Assembly (NCBI GenBank): GCA_021201665.1
Contig: JAJQEO010000037.1
Location: 1 to 54,484, forward strand
Length of the DNA stretch: 54,484 bases
Source of the DNA: Lachnospiraceae bacterium
GTDB taxonomy: Bacteria > Bacillota > Clostridia > Lachnospirales > Lachnospiraceae
Reading direction: 5' to 3'
Each line of letters opens with the position of its first letter. Position 1 is the stretch's first letter. Made by a program: the position numbers and the translations under genes. The notes under the pieces were generated by a model. That model was not told the origin of the DNA. It did not search any database and saw nothing but the letters and a program-made list of their open reading frames with translations. Below, one piece after another: positions 39,374 through 46,686 of this stretch.

Positions 39374-39418
39374 GCAAAAAAACTCCCCTGAATTGATACG
39401 CGTCAATCAGGAGAGTTC
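39374..39418 (-). terminator. Rho-independent terminator after the second GH3 gene
   Basis: On the minus strand AACTCTCCTGA pairs with TTCAGGGGAGTT, followed by TTTTTTT. It ends transcription from the AraC-GH3 operon, so the esterase needs its own promoter. Confidence 0.8.
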
Positions 39419-39507
39419 CATTTGCAACCGTGGCTGCCTCTTTTCAATTGTCAGACTCAAAAGTGTAATCCATCCTGGAATAAGCAGACTGGCGTTAATA
39501 TTCTCTA

Positions 39508-41625
39508 TCAATCCATGCTAAGCCGAATCGTTCCTTTTTGCAGATCTTCTTCAGCCTCTGAAGTTCCGATGTATACTTCATACTCTGCATATTCCATCTC
39601 AAATTCCTGCGTTTCTTCATTATAATAAGAAAGCCTTTCTACCGGACAGTACAATGAGACTCTTTGCTTCTGGCCAGGGTCAAGTGTGACTCTTTGAAAA
39701 CCACAGAGAGTTCTCACCGGGCGTTCCACTGCCGAATGCTGGCAGCCCACATAGAGCTGAACCACCTCCGTCCCGGAAACTGCACCGCTGTTCTCTATGT
39801 CGACGGTCGCCGTAATCCTCTTGCCGTCACAGGAAAACGCTGCGCGATCCAGTATAAAGGTAGTATAGCTAAGTCCAAAACCATACGGTCGGTATGGCTT
39901 CACCTCTTTTCGATCCAGATCCGTGTAGCCATGATAATACCCATAGTACTGGTTTTCGGCTTCCCAGTCCATCTCCGGCAGATCGTTTTCTGAATATGGC
40001 AGGACAAACGGCAGCTTTCCGGAAGGATTCACTTCGCCTAACAGAATCTGTGCCAACGCCGTGCCGCCTTCCTGCCCCGGATAATACAAGTGCAGGATCG
40101 CCGGAAGATCCTGTTCCCACTCAGATACAGTAATCACTCCGCCTCCCATAAGGACGGCCACTGATGCCGGATTCACAGACCCTGCCTCCTTCAGCATCCG
40201 AACGTCAGCCGGGTGCAGGCCAAGCGAGATACGGTCTCCGCCCCTTGGCACCCCATAGACCGTTGAAGCCTTCATCGGATCGTATTCTCCCTCATCTCTG
40301 AAGTCAAGGCCGACGACAAACACGACCGCCTCGGTTTCCTCCGCAAGTTTCTTTATATGTTCAATATCGTCTCCGTCATAAAAGATTACCTCAGTATCCG
40401 GCACTGCTTTTACAATGCCTTCCAGAGGCGTGACCACATAAGCGGGATAGACTCTCGACGAGCCACGGTCGCCCGTATTTTCCGCAGAAGCAAGCCTTCC
40501 GATCACGGCGATCTTCCGCAGATCCTTTTTGAGCGGAAGTGTCTGATTCTCATTTTTAATCAGAGTGATCCCTTCCTGCGCAGACTGTAATGCCAGCTCA
40601 CGGTGGTGTGCGCGGTCATAAGACTGCATCTTCCACTCCCGAAGGTGTCCGAAGCTATCCGTCCTTGCAAAATTGCCAGAGATGTTCTCTTTTTTGCTCT
40701 GGATTTTTCCCTCCTCAAATGCCAGGATAGTCCGCACTATCCTCAGTGCTGCCTCGTCAATGACAGATTCCGGCACCTCGCCCTTTTTTACCGCATCCAC
40801 CAGTTTTTCGCCATAGCAGCGTGTATGGCACATTTCCACATCTACACCCGCTTTCGCGGCTTTAATGGTATCCAGTATCCCCCAGAAGAAATCACTGATC
40901 ACGATTCCATCAAATCCCCACTCTTCCTTAAGTACCTGGCGAATCAGATACTCCGAGTGACCGCAGTGTTCTCCCTGATACTGGTTGTATGCAGTCATCA
41001 CCACCGCCGCCCCCGCATCCACGCACTCCTTAAAATGCGTGAGAAACACCTCACGTTCCGTGTGTCTTTGGCAGGTAACATTCACCTGAAAGCGGCTGTT
41101 TTCCATCGAGTTGAACGCATAATGCTTGACACAGGCCATCACGCCCGCAGCCTGGACTCCCCGCACTGCGGCCGCTCCCATCATTCCCAGCGCAAAGCTG
41201 TCCTCTCCATAAACCTCCTGGCTGCGCCCCCATCCCGGGTGCCAGGGGATGTTCACACAGATTCCTCCGTACAGATTGGCTCCGGCCGCCCGGGCCTCCT
41301 CACCGATCGCCTGTCCGATTTCCTCCTCCAGTTCAATGTCAAAAGACGCACCCCGTAAGACCGGAGCCGGAAAGCAGGTCGTCTCTCCATAACCGCAAAC
41401 CACACCTCTCGGACCGTCACAATAGCGCAGCGCAGGAATCTGATGCTTTTCGCTGCCGCCCGCCTCATACGGCGCATAATTAAAATGATAGCCCTGCTGT
41501 TTTGCCTCGGAGATCTGCTGTATGGATGAGTCGCCGCTCATCAGGCTGATTTTTTCTTCCAGTGTCATGCTTTCGACAAGTTTGCCGGCTCTGGCTGTAT
41601 ATTTTAATCTCTCTTCTCTGGTCAT
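39508..41625 (-). CDS. Glycoside hydrolase family 3, 705 aa
   Basis: The TIM-barrel domain contains LRYCDGPRGV, CVKHYAFNSME (KH 167-168) and GFDGIVISDFFWGI with nucleophile Asp245. The second domain has ITLIKNENQTLPLKK and GKLPFVLPYSENDLP, and a fibronectin-III-like region ends the protein (VDIENSGAVSGTEVVQLYVG). No signal peptide. It is distantly related to the 29998 enzyme and more like the avenacinase/beta-glucosidase branch. It starts one base after the stop of the AraC gene, so the two are cotranscribed. The likely substrate is the same imported glycoside or its intermediate. Confidence 0.92.
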   Translation of the reverse strand: MTREERLKYTARAGKLVESMTLEEKISLMSGDSSIQQISEAKQQGYHFNYAPYEAGGSEKHQIPALRYCDGPRGVVCGYGETTCFPAPVLRGASFDIELEEEIGQAIGEEARAAGANLYGGICVNIPWHPGWGRSQEVYGEDSFALGMMGAAAVRGVQAAGVMACVKHYAFNSMENSRFQVNVTCQRHTEREVFLTHFKECVDAGAAVVMTAYNQYQGEHCGHSEYLIRQVLKEEWGFDGIVISDFFWGILDTIKAAKAGVDVEMCHTRCYGEKLVDAVKKGEVPESVIDEAALRIVRTILAFEEGKIQSKKENISGNFARTDSFGHLREWKMQSYDRAHHRELALQSAQEGITLIKNENQTLPLKKDLRKIAVIGRLASAENTGDRGSSRVYPAYVVTPLEGIVKAVPDTEVIFYDGDDIEHIKKLAEETEAVVFVVGLDFRDEGEYDPMKASTVYGVPRGGDRISLGLHPADVRMLKEAGSVNPASVAVLMGGGVITVSEWEQDLPAILHLYYPGQEGGTALAQILLGEVNPSGKLPFVLPYSENDLPEMDWEAENQYYGYYHGYTDLDRKEVKPYRPYGFGLSYTTFILDRAAFSCDGKRITATVDIENSGAVSGTEVVQLYVGCQHSAVERPVRTLCGFQRVTLDPGQKQRVSLYCPVERLSYYNEETQEFEMEYAEYEVYIGTSEAEEDLQKGTIRLSMD

Positions 41626-41626
41626 A

Positions 41627-42586
41627 TTAACTCTGCCATCCTTCCACGTCTATATCAGCCCACTGATGAAGCAGCTCATCCACCCCGCAATCATTAAAAT
41701 ACAGGTAATCCTGAATGTCATTGCTCACTGCATTCGCCTCCGCGCCTTTGCGGTATTCCCCCGGCGTAATGCCCATAGCCGAACGAAATCTGCGGTAAAA
41801 GGTGGCCTCGCCGGAATAGCCGCACAGATCAGAAACGATCTGCAGGGGCATGCGAACATCCTGCAAAAGCGTACAGGCCTTCTCAATGCGCGCGGTATCG
41901 ATCAGTTCCTTTAAGGTCTGCCCGACTGTATCCTTCAAAATCCGGTAAACACCTTTCTCACTGAGCCCAAACTCGCGGCAAACCGCCGCCGGAAGATTTT
42001 CCGCTGAAAGATTGCGGTCCACAAAACCGCTGATTTCCATCACCAGCTCGGCGTTCTTTTCATTATTCGGTGATGCGGATCTCAGCTCATACTGTGCCCC
42101 GTCCAGCAAATCAGCGATCAGCATCTGCAGCCATGCGTTTTCGCGCAAAGCAGAGCCTTTATCCGTTCCCCGGTGAGACAGCCCGACCATCGCTGCCGTT
42201 TTGATATATTGACTGTAAGGTATTTTCGAGGGGTATTTCTGACTGCTGCTGTTCAGAAAGAAAAGGTAATTCATCCCGGCCGGAACCGGCTCCAGAAGTG
42301 CCGGAGAAAACTGGATACAGAGACAGACATTGTTCAGCTCCACCCCGCGAAATCCGTGTATTCCTTTTGAATTAATCAAAATCATATCTCCTGCGGACAG
42401 CTTCTGAGCCTCAGGCCCGTACAGGCCATACTGCGCCTCAATCTTCCCTCTGAGAACCACAATCAGTTCATAATCATAATGCCAGTGATAGGCAGAGCTT
42501 CGTATCCCGTACACGCTCACTCTGGCGGCAGTGTTTGTCAGATGCTGAATATTCTCATACTGCCCTGGATTATTGCCTGGATTCAT
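41627..42586 (-). CDS. AraC-family regulator of the glycoside locus
   Basis: The 319-residue protein has a cupin domain (HWHYDYELIVVLRGKIEAQY, KLSAGDMILINSKGIHGFRG) and a C-terminal HTH pair (LPAAVCREFGLSEKGVYRIL, PLQIVSDLCGYSGEATFYRR followed by FRSAMGITPGEYR). GGGGGAATCACC fixes the start at 42586. It is cotranscribed with GH3 (705 aa) and is the best candidate to bind the duplicated 22-bp-spaced sites upstream of the esterase and ABC operon, sensing the glycoside or a product. Confidence 0.92.
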   Translation of the reverse strand: MNPGNNPGQYENIQHLTNTAARVSVYGIRSSAYHWHYDYELIVVLRGKIEAQYGLYGPEAQKLSAGDMILINSKGIHGFRGVELNNVCLCIQFSPALLEPVPAGMNYLFFLNSSSQKYPSKIPYSQYIKTAAMVGLSHRGTDKGSALRENAWLQMLIADLLDGAQYELRSASPNNEKNAELVMEISGFVDRNLSAENLPAAVCREFGLSEKGVYRILKDTVGQTLKELIDTARIEKACTLLQDVRMPLQIVSDLCGYSGEATFYRRFRSAMGITPGEYRKGAEANAVSNDIQDYLYFNDCGVDELLHQWADIDVEGWQS

Positions 42587-42689
42587 GGTGATTCCCCCTT
42601 TATCACTGTGTTTCGATCGGTAGCTTTTCATTCGTCTTTGAATTTATGCTTATATCTGCTCAGGTTTCTTTACAGAAAATTCACCGGCA

Positions 42690-42772
42690 CCTGTCACCCG
42701 TATGCCTTCACTTTTACCCGTATGCCTTCACTTTTACCCGCATGCCGCCACTTTTACCCGCATGCCGTCAGC
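42690..42772. repeat. 20-bp tandem repeat at the 3' end of nagA
   Basis: CCCGTATGCCTTCACTTTTA-type units repeat four times with a 20-bp period. The unit nearest nagA contains its last codons and stop (ACG GCA TGC GGG TAA on the minus strand), so the array seems to be amplified from the gene's own 3' end. Confidence 0.8.
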
Positions 42773-44094
42773 TTTCCCTTATGCATCCTGTATTTGATTT
42801 CCAGATCTTCATTCACAAAAAGAATATTTGCATAGCAGCCCGGACGCAGGCTTCCATACTCCTGGTCGATGCCGATGCACCTGGCGGGGTTTACGGCGGC
42901 CGCTTTCAGGGCGCTTCCAAGAGGAATCCCCATGGAAAGCACAGCCGTGCGGAAGCAGTCCATCAGGTTCGTCGCGCTGCCGGCAATCGTTCCGGGATCC
43001 TGCGTCAGAACCGCCCGGTTCCCGGTCACGGTAACATCCTGTCCGCCCAGGGTGTACTGCCCGTCGGGCAGTCCGGTTGCCATCATGCTGTCGCTGATCA
43101 GGATGACCCGGTCATCCCCAAACAGCTGAAAGGTCATGCGGACAACTGCCGGATGAATGTGAATCCCATCAGCAATCAGCTCCACATCTGCTCCTGCTTC
43201 CCATGCGGCCACGATCGGTCCCGGCATCCGGTGCGTGATCCCAGGCATCGCGTTGTACAGATGCGTCATATGAGAAGCCCCCGCGCCGAACGCTTCCTTC
43301 GCAGTCTCGTAATCCGCGCAGGTATGGGCAAGTGATAATACGACCTGTCCCTTCAGCTCCCGGATCATCTCCATTGCCCCCGGTTCTTCCGGCGCAAGAT
43401 CGCAAAGCTTAAAAAGCCCGTTTGCTTCCTTTTGCAGACGGAGAAATATTTTTGCGTCCGGCCGATGGACAAATGCCTCATTCTGCGCGCCTTTCTTCTT
43501 CCGGCTGATAAACGGTCCTTCCATATTGATACCGACCAGATCCGCACCCTCCCGGTTTCTATGAGCCGCAGCCGTCCTGGCAATGCGGGTGAGCGTTTCT
43601 TCCCCATATGTCATGGTAGCCGGGCAGATCGCGCCGATTCCCTGCCTCAGCTCATACGCCGCAATTTTTGAAATGGTCTCCTCCGTCCCGTCGCAGAAAT
43701 CAACCCCATCGCAACCGTGAAAATGGATATCTACCAGCATGGGAATTGCTTTCAGGCTGCCGCAATCCATCTGCAGCCTCCGGAGCGTCTGTATTTCTTT
43801 CTCTGTCATCGCGTTATAGGAGAAACCGTCGTTTTTATCGTTTTCGTTTCTTCCGTTTCTTCCGTTTCTTTTGCCTCTTTCGCTTTTTTCGTATCTTTCG
43901 TATCTTTCGCTTTTTTCGTATCCTTCGTATCTTTCGTCTCTTTCGCTTTTTTCGTATCTTTCCTCTCTTTCGCTTTTTTCGTATCTTTCATAATCGGAGC
44001 TTTCTGCGATCCGCTCTCCCAGAACGCAGATATCTTTCTTCACAAAGCTTCCGTTTTCTTCAAATACCTCTACATCTCTGATTCTCATATCCAT
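42754..44094 (-). CDS. nagA: N-acetylglucosamine-6-phosphate deacetylase with low-complexity insertion
   Basis: The enzyme hydrolyses GlcNAc-6-phosphate to glucosamine-6-phosphate and acetate. Metal and catalytic motifs are intact: VDIHFHGCDG, GINMEGPF, SLAHTCADYE, HLYNAMPGI and ISDSMMATGLPDG with the catalytic Asp. The protein is 446 residues, about 60 more than usual, because residues 33-89 are a charged repeat (DYERYEKSEREERYEKSERD then RYEGYEKSERYERYEKSERG and NGRNGRNENDKND) placed between the N-terminal beta strands and the barrel. AAAGGACAGGAATCTGC supports the ATG at 44094. No nagB or GlcNAc transporter is nearby. It was part of the segment duplicated at 300-900. Confidence 0.93.
   Translation of the reverse strand: MDMRIRDVEVFEENGSFVKKDICVLGERIAESSDYERYEKSEREERYEKSERDERYEGYEKSERYERYEKSERGKRNGRNGRNENDKNDGFSYNAMTEKEIQTLRRLQMDCGSLKAIPMLVDIHFHGCDGVDFCDGTEETISKIAAYELRQGIGAICPATMTYGEETLTRIARTAAAHRNREGADLVGINMEGPFISRKKKGAQNEAFVHRPDAKIFLRLQKEANGLFKLCDLAPEEPGAMEMIRELKGQVVLSLAHTCADYETAKEAFGAGASHMTHLYNAMPGITHRMPGPIVAAWEAGADVELIADGIHIHPAVVRMTFQLFGDDRVILISDSMMATGLPDGQYTLGGQDVTVTGNRAVLTQDPGTIAGSATNLMDCFRTAVLSMGIPLGSALKAAAVNPARCIGIDQEYGSLRPGCYANILFVNEDLEIKYRMHKGKLTACG
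43828..43998 (-). repeat. Coding low-complexity repeat inside nagA
   Basis: The plus strand is a run of TCGTATCTTTCG, CTTTTTTCG and CCGTTTCTT-type units, on the coding strand mostly GAAAGATACGAAAAAAGC. The unit lengths (9, 12, 15, 27 bp) keep the frame open. Codons are almost all GAA, AGA, TAC and AAA. Confidence 0.85.
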
Positions 44095-44192
44095 GCAGAT
44101 TCCTGTCCTTTTTTCCTGACCCTGACAAGCCGGAGTCAAAATTCTGCCATTTTTCGCGGGAAATCATTCTTAAGTTCCTAATCCGGGCAGAC

Positions 44193-44456
44193 TTATATAT
44201 TTGCCACAAAGCCCGCGATATACTCTGCAATATAACGGTTGCCTTCCTCATTCGGATGTACGCCGTCCGGGAACCATTCCGGATGATCCTGGGTAAAATG
44301 ATACAGATCGATCACCGGAATCCCGATCCTTTCCGCGATTTCATCAATCATTTCCAGTTCCCTTTGAATCACCTCGTCACGGATATCATACATGACTTCA
44401 CTCTCGCCATTCACAACGAAAGCCTTCGGCGGCGTGTCCGGATTACAAACACTCAT
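44193..44456 (-). pseudogene. SGNH/GDSL hydrolase C-terminal fragment
   Basis: The 87-residue frame reads ELEMIDEIAERIGIPVIDLY, WFPDGVHPNEEGNRYIAEYI and ends a few residues later. DGVHPNEEG is the catalytic Asp-x-x-His block of SGNH esterases, and the closing helix fits that family. The N-terminal GDS block with the nucleophile serine is missing, and an ATG with no good ribosome binding site marks the apparent start. It sits between fic and nagA; its last 17 codons are also present in the chimera at 479-531. Confidence 0.75.
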
Positions 44457-44531
44457 TTATCCAGACGCTCAAAAGCGTCTTTTCCTTTGTAAGGGAAAAC
44501 GCCAAAATGGCAAATGGCATAACCGTAAAAA

Positions 44532-45578
44532 CTATATTTTCACATATCTGCTTGAACGTCCCTGCCCAAGCCGGCGAATTGAGCCGCTTTTTACCATTAC
44601 TCCCAACACAGCTTCTACTGTAGTAGGACTGATATCCGGCAATATTTTACAGATTTCCGTTTTGGAAATCGGTGTCAGGCTATTTAGCACTGTGGCCTCT
44701 ACCCGGGCCTTTTTCGTGATTTTTCGGCCATGAACCACCGCGAACCTCCTGTCCAGTTCCTTATAGCACATATATAAGGTTGACAAAAAGTTCTCTATGA
44801 ACGGAACATAAGTGTTTCCGTTCGATTCCCAATCTGCGGATGATTTTCGCAATGCTTCGTAATACCATGCCTTATTGTTGTTAATTTGTTCCTCAAACGA
44901 AACATATTTTCCTGCGTCGTATCCATTTTTATAGAGAAGCAGCAGAGAAAGCAGCCTTGACATTCTGCCGTTGCCATCGCGGAAAGGATGAATACACAAA
45001 AAGTCAAGAATCACGCAGGGAATCAAAAGAAGCTGGTTAATATTCGCATCATTTCTGGCATCCATATATGCCAGCTCCAGCTGTTCCATAGCTGCCTGTG
45101 TCTCCGCCGCCGGAACCGGGCGGAACCTCACTTTCCTGTTTCCATCCGCATCTGCTTCCAGTATCACGTTATCGTCTGTCTTATACCTGCCTCCATATTC
45201 GTATCCTGCAATGGACATCATCGTCTCATGAAGCCGCAAAATATCGCTCTGCCGAAAATCAAGGTACGAATACCCAAGATGAATCGCATTTAGCACGTCC
45301 CTGTATCCGGCAATCTCTGCCTCATTATGATTCAACGGCGCACTGTTCTGGTTCACGATAGCCGCAATACGTTCATCGCTGGTCACAATGCCTTCAATCG
45401 CATTCGAGCTTTTCACGGATTGTACTTTTGCCACAGCTTCCAGTTCTGTAAACACCGCTCCATATTCTTCTTTTCGCACGCCCGCCATCGTCCGCAGGCT
45501 GGCAATATTGGCAGTTAAAGTTACCAGATTCGCAGGAAGCAATCCGTTATTCAAAAAACTGTAATCAAATTTTCTCAT
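44532..45578 (-). CDS. Fic family protein (probable AMPylase) with C-terminal winged helix
   Basis: The 348-residue protein carries the complete Fic motif HPFRDGNGR (197-205) and an N-terminal inhibitory helix SNAIEG (Ser58 to Gly63, matching [S/T]xxxE[G/N]), making it a class II, self-inhibited Fic enzyme expected to AMPylate protein targets. The N-terminus FDYSFLNNGLLPANLV is the Fic/DUF4172-like segment. The last 70 residues (LTPISKTEICKILPDISPTT, GSIRRLGQGRSSRYVKI) form a winged helix that probably binds the operator upstream. AGAAAGGAGTCTGATCT supports the start. Targets are unknown. A doubly deleted copy is at 479-876. Confidence 0.94.
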   Translation of the reverse strand: MRKFDYSFLNNGLLPANLVTLTANIASLRTMAGVRKEEYGAVFTELEAVAKVQSVKSSNAIEGIVTSDERIAAIVNQNSAPLNHNEAEIAGYRDVLNAIHLGYSYLDFRQSDILRLHETMMSIAGYEYGGRYKTDDNVILEADADGNRKVRFRPVPAAETQAAMEQLELAYMDARNDANINQLLLIPCVILDFLCIHPFRDGNGRMSRLLSLLLLYKNGYDAGKYVSFEEQINNNKAWYYEALRKSSADWESNGNTYVPFIENFLSTLYMCYKELDRRFAVVHGRKITKKARVEATVLNSLTPISKTEICKILPDISPTTVEAVLGVMVKSGSIRRLGQGRSSRYVKI

Positions 45579-45590
45579 AGATCAGACTCC

Positions 45591-45684
45591 TTTCTGCATA
45601 TTATTTTAATCAAATATATGCAGAAATTCAAGCCTGGTGAGCTGTTTTCTGCATATTTTGGGGGCTTTTATATGCAGAAAACAG
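45591..45684 (-). promoter_or_regulatory. fic promoter with two inverted-repeat operators
   Basis: TTTCTGCATAT occurs four times as two inverted pairs: 45591-45601 with 45616-45626, and CTGTTTTCTGCATAT (45642-45656) with ATATGCAGAAAACAG (45670-45684). On the minus strand TTGAAT (-35, 45626-45631) and TAAAAT (-10, 45603-45608) are 17 bases apart, so the first pair brackets the -10 and runs into the ribosome binding site. This is a repressor arrangement. Confidence 0.75.
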
Positions 45685-45784
45685 GGTTCAAAAAATATCA
45701 TCAACGGTTTCGAGGCAGACAATAATGATGATTATGTCTGCCTCGATGGGGCTGCGCTGTACCAGTGAGTGCATATGCCGCTGT

Positions 45785-46300
45785 TCATTCATATTCCCCG
45801 AGCCACCGCATGCTTGTCTGAAGCACGGCGGCTTCTTTTTTCAGGCTTTCCGGCACATCCAGGATCCGCTGGTTTTTGCTGCCGCGAAAGTTCAGCTCGA
45901 GGCTTTTCTCTTTCATCAGGAAGGGGCCGTCGACCAGCACGTCGATCGTTTCCAGCAGCTGGCGCTGCTCCCTGGTTCCTTCCAGAAGCTGCTCAAACAG
46001 AAAGCCTGTGTAGGCCGCGATTTCATACCCGTCCGCTTTCAGCAGTCTGCCAAGCCTGGCGAATTCTCCCGCCTGCGCAAATGGCTCTCCGCCTGAAAAG
46101 GTGACTCCGCAGACGAGTGGGTTTTGCCGGATGATTTGGGCGACTGCTTCCGGCTCCATCGGCGTGCCGGTGCCGAAGGGCCAGGTCTCCGGGTTCTGGC
46201 AGCCGGGACAGTGGTGCGGACAGCCCTGGCAGAAAATCGTCGTGCGAATCCCCGGGCCGTCCACTATGCTGTCACTGACAATACCGGCAAGGTCAAGCAT
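45785..46300 (-). CDS. nrdG: Anaerobic RNR-activating protein (radical SAM)
   Basis: The 171-residue enzyme uses a 4Fe-4S cluster and S-adenosylmethionine to place the glycyl radical on NrdD. The cluster motif is CPHHCPGC, preceded by IVDGPGIRTTIFCQG; the SAM-binding FSGGEPF follows. MLDLAGIVSDSIVDG is the normal N-terminus. It overlaps the small glycyl-radical-domain gene by 8 bp and is the third gene of the class III RNR operon. Its substrate glycine is unusually encoded on that small gene rather than in nrdD itself. Confidence 0.96.
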   Translation of the reverse strand: MLDLAGIVSDSIVDGPGIRTTIFCQGCPHHCPGCQNPETWPFGTGTPMEPEAVAQIIRQNPLVCGVTFSGGEPFAQAGEFARLGRLLKADGYEIAAYTGFLFEQLLEGTREQRQLLETIDVLVDGPFLMKEKSLELNFRGSKNQRILDVPESLKKEAAVLQTSMRWLGEYE

Positions 46301-46454
46301 GAGAGATCCCGTGCTTTACTCTGTCACGCTCTTCGGCACGCTTCGCGTCATTCCACTTGTCCATCGTCCCTACAAGGTAGCCTGTGATGCGGCGGATCCG
46401 CTCAAAGCCGACCCCCTGCCCCATTTTTTCTTCTACGTTTACTTTTACTGACAT
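46293..46454 (-). CDS. Separately encoded glycyl-radical domain of anaerobic RNR
   Basis: The 53-residue protein contains RIRRITGYLVGTMDKWN and ends AKRAEERDRVKHGISHA. In class III RNRs 'R(V/I)(C/T)GYL' followed by N.GK/AKR.E...RVKH is the C-terminal glycyl-radical loop of NrdD. Here the nrdD gene stops 230 bp earlier, without it. AAAGGAGACCAGGATT precedes the ATG at 46454, so it has its own translation start; an upstream open frame from a TTG at 46694 overlaps the nrdD stop in the +1 frame. The sequence from 46455 to 46690 is repetitive. The radical domain would have to assemble with NrdD as a separate subunit. Family assignment is certain; function as a split enzyme is inference. Confidence 0.85.
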   Translation of the reverse strand: MSVKVNVEEKMGQGVGFERIRRITGYLVGTMDKWNDAKRAEERDRVKHGISHA

Positions 46455-46686
46455 AATCCTGGTCTCCTTTCTTTTTCTTTTTCCTACTTTTATTTTCTTT
46501 CTTTCGCCTGTACGACTGTCAGCCGCAAACTGCACCGTCCCCAGGCTAAGTGCCGCTCCATTACTGTTACTCAGAGCCGCATCATTGCAGCCACTTAAGA
46601 CTTTGCCTTCGCAATCAATCAAGACCGTACCTTCGTAATTGCTAAGAGACGCGTCATTGCATTCCCTCAGCACATCATCGCTCCAG
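46455..46686 (-). repeat. Repetitive open spacer between nrdD and the glycyl-radical domain
   Basis: The minus strand stays open in one frame from 46694 to 46454 and encodes CNDASLSNYEGTVLIDCEGK then CNDAALSNSNGAALS: two or more degenerate 45-bp-like units, then a Lys/Arg-rich stretch (ERKKIKVGKRKRKET). It resembles no protein I know. Confidence 0.6.

Noticed and set aside
43668-44181. Phe/Ser-rich plus-strand frames opposite the nagA repeat
   Set aside because: They are the complement of the GAAAGATACGAA array in nagA and have no independent gene signals.
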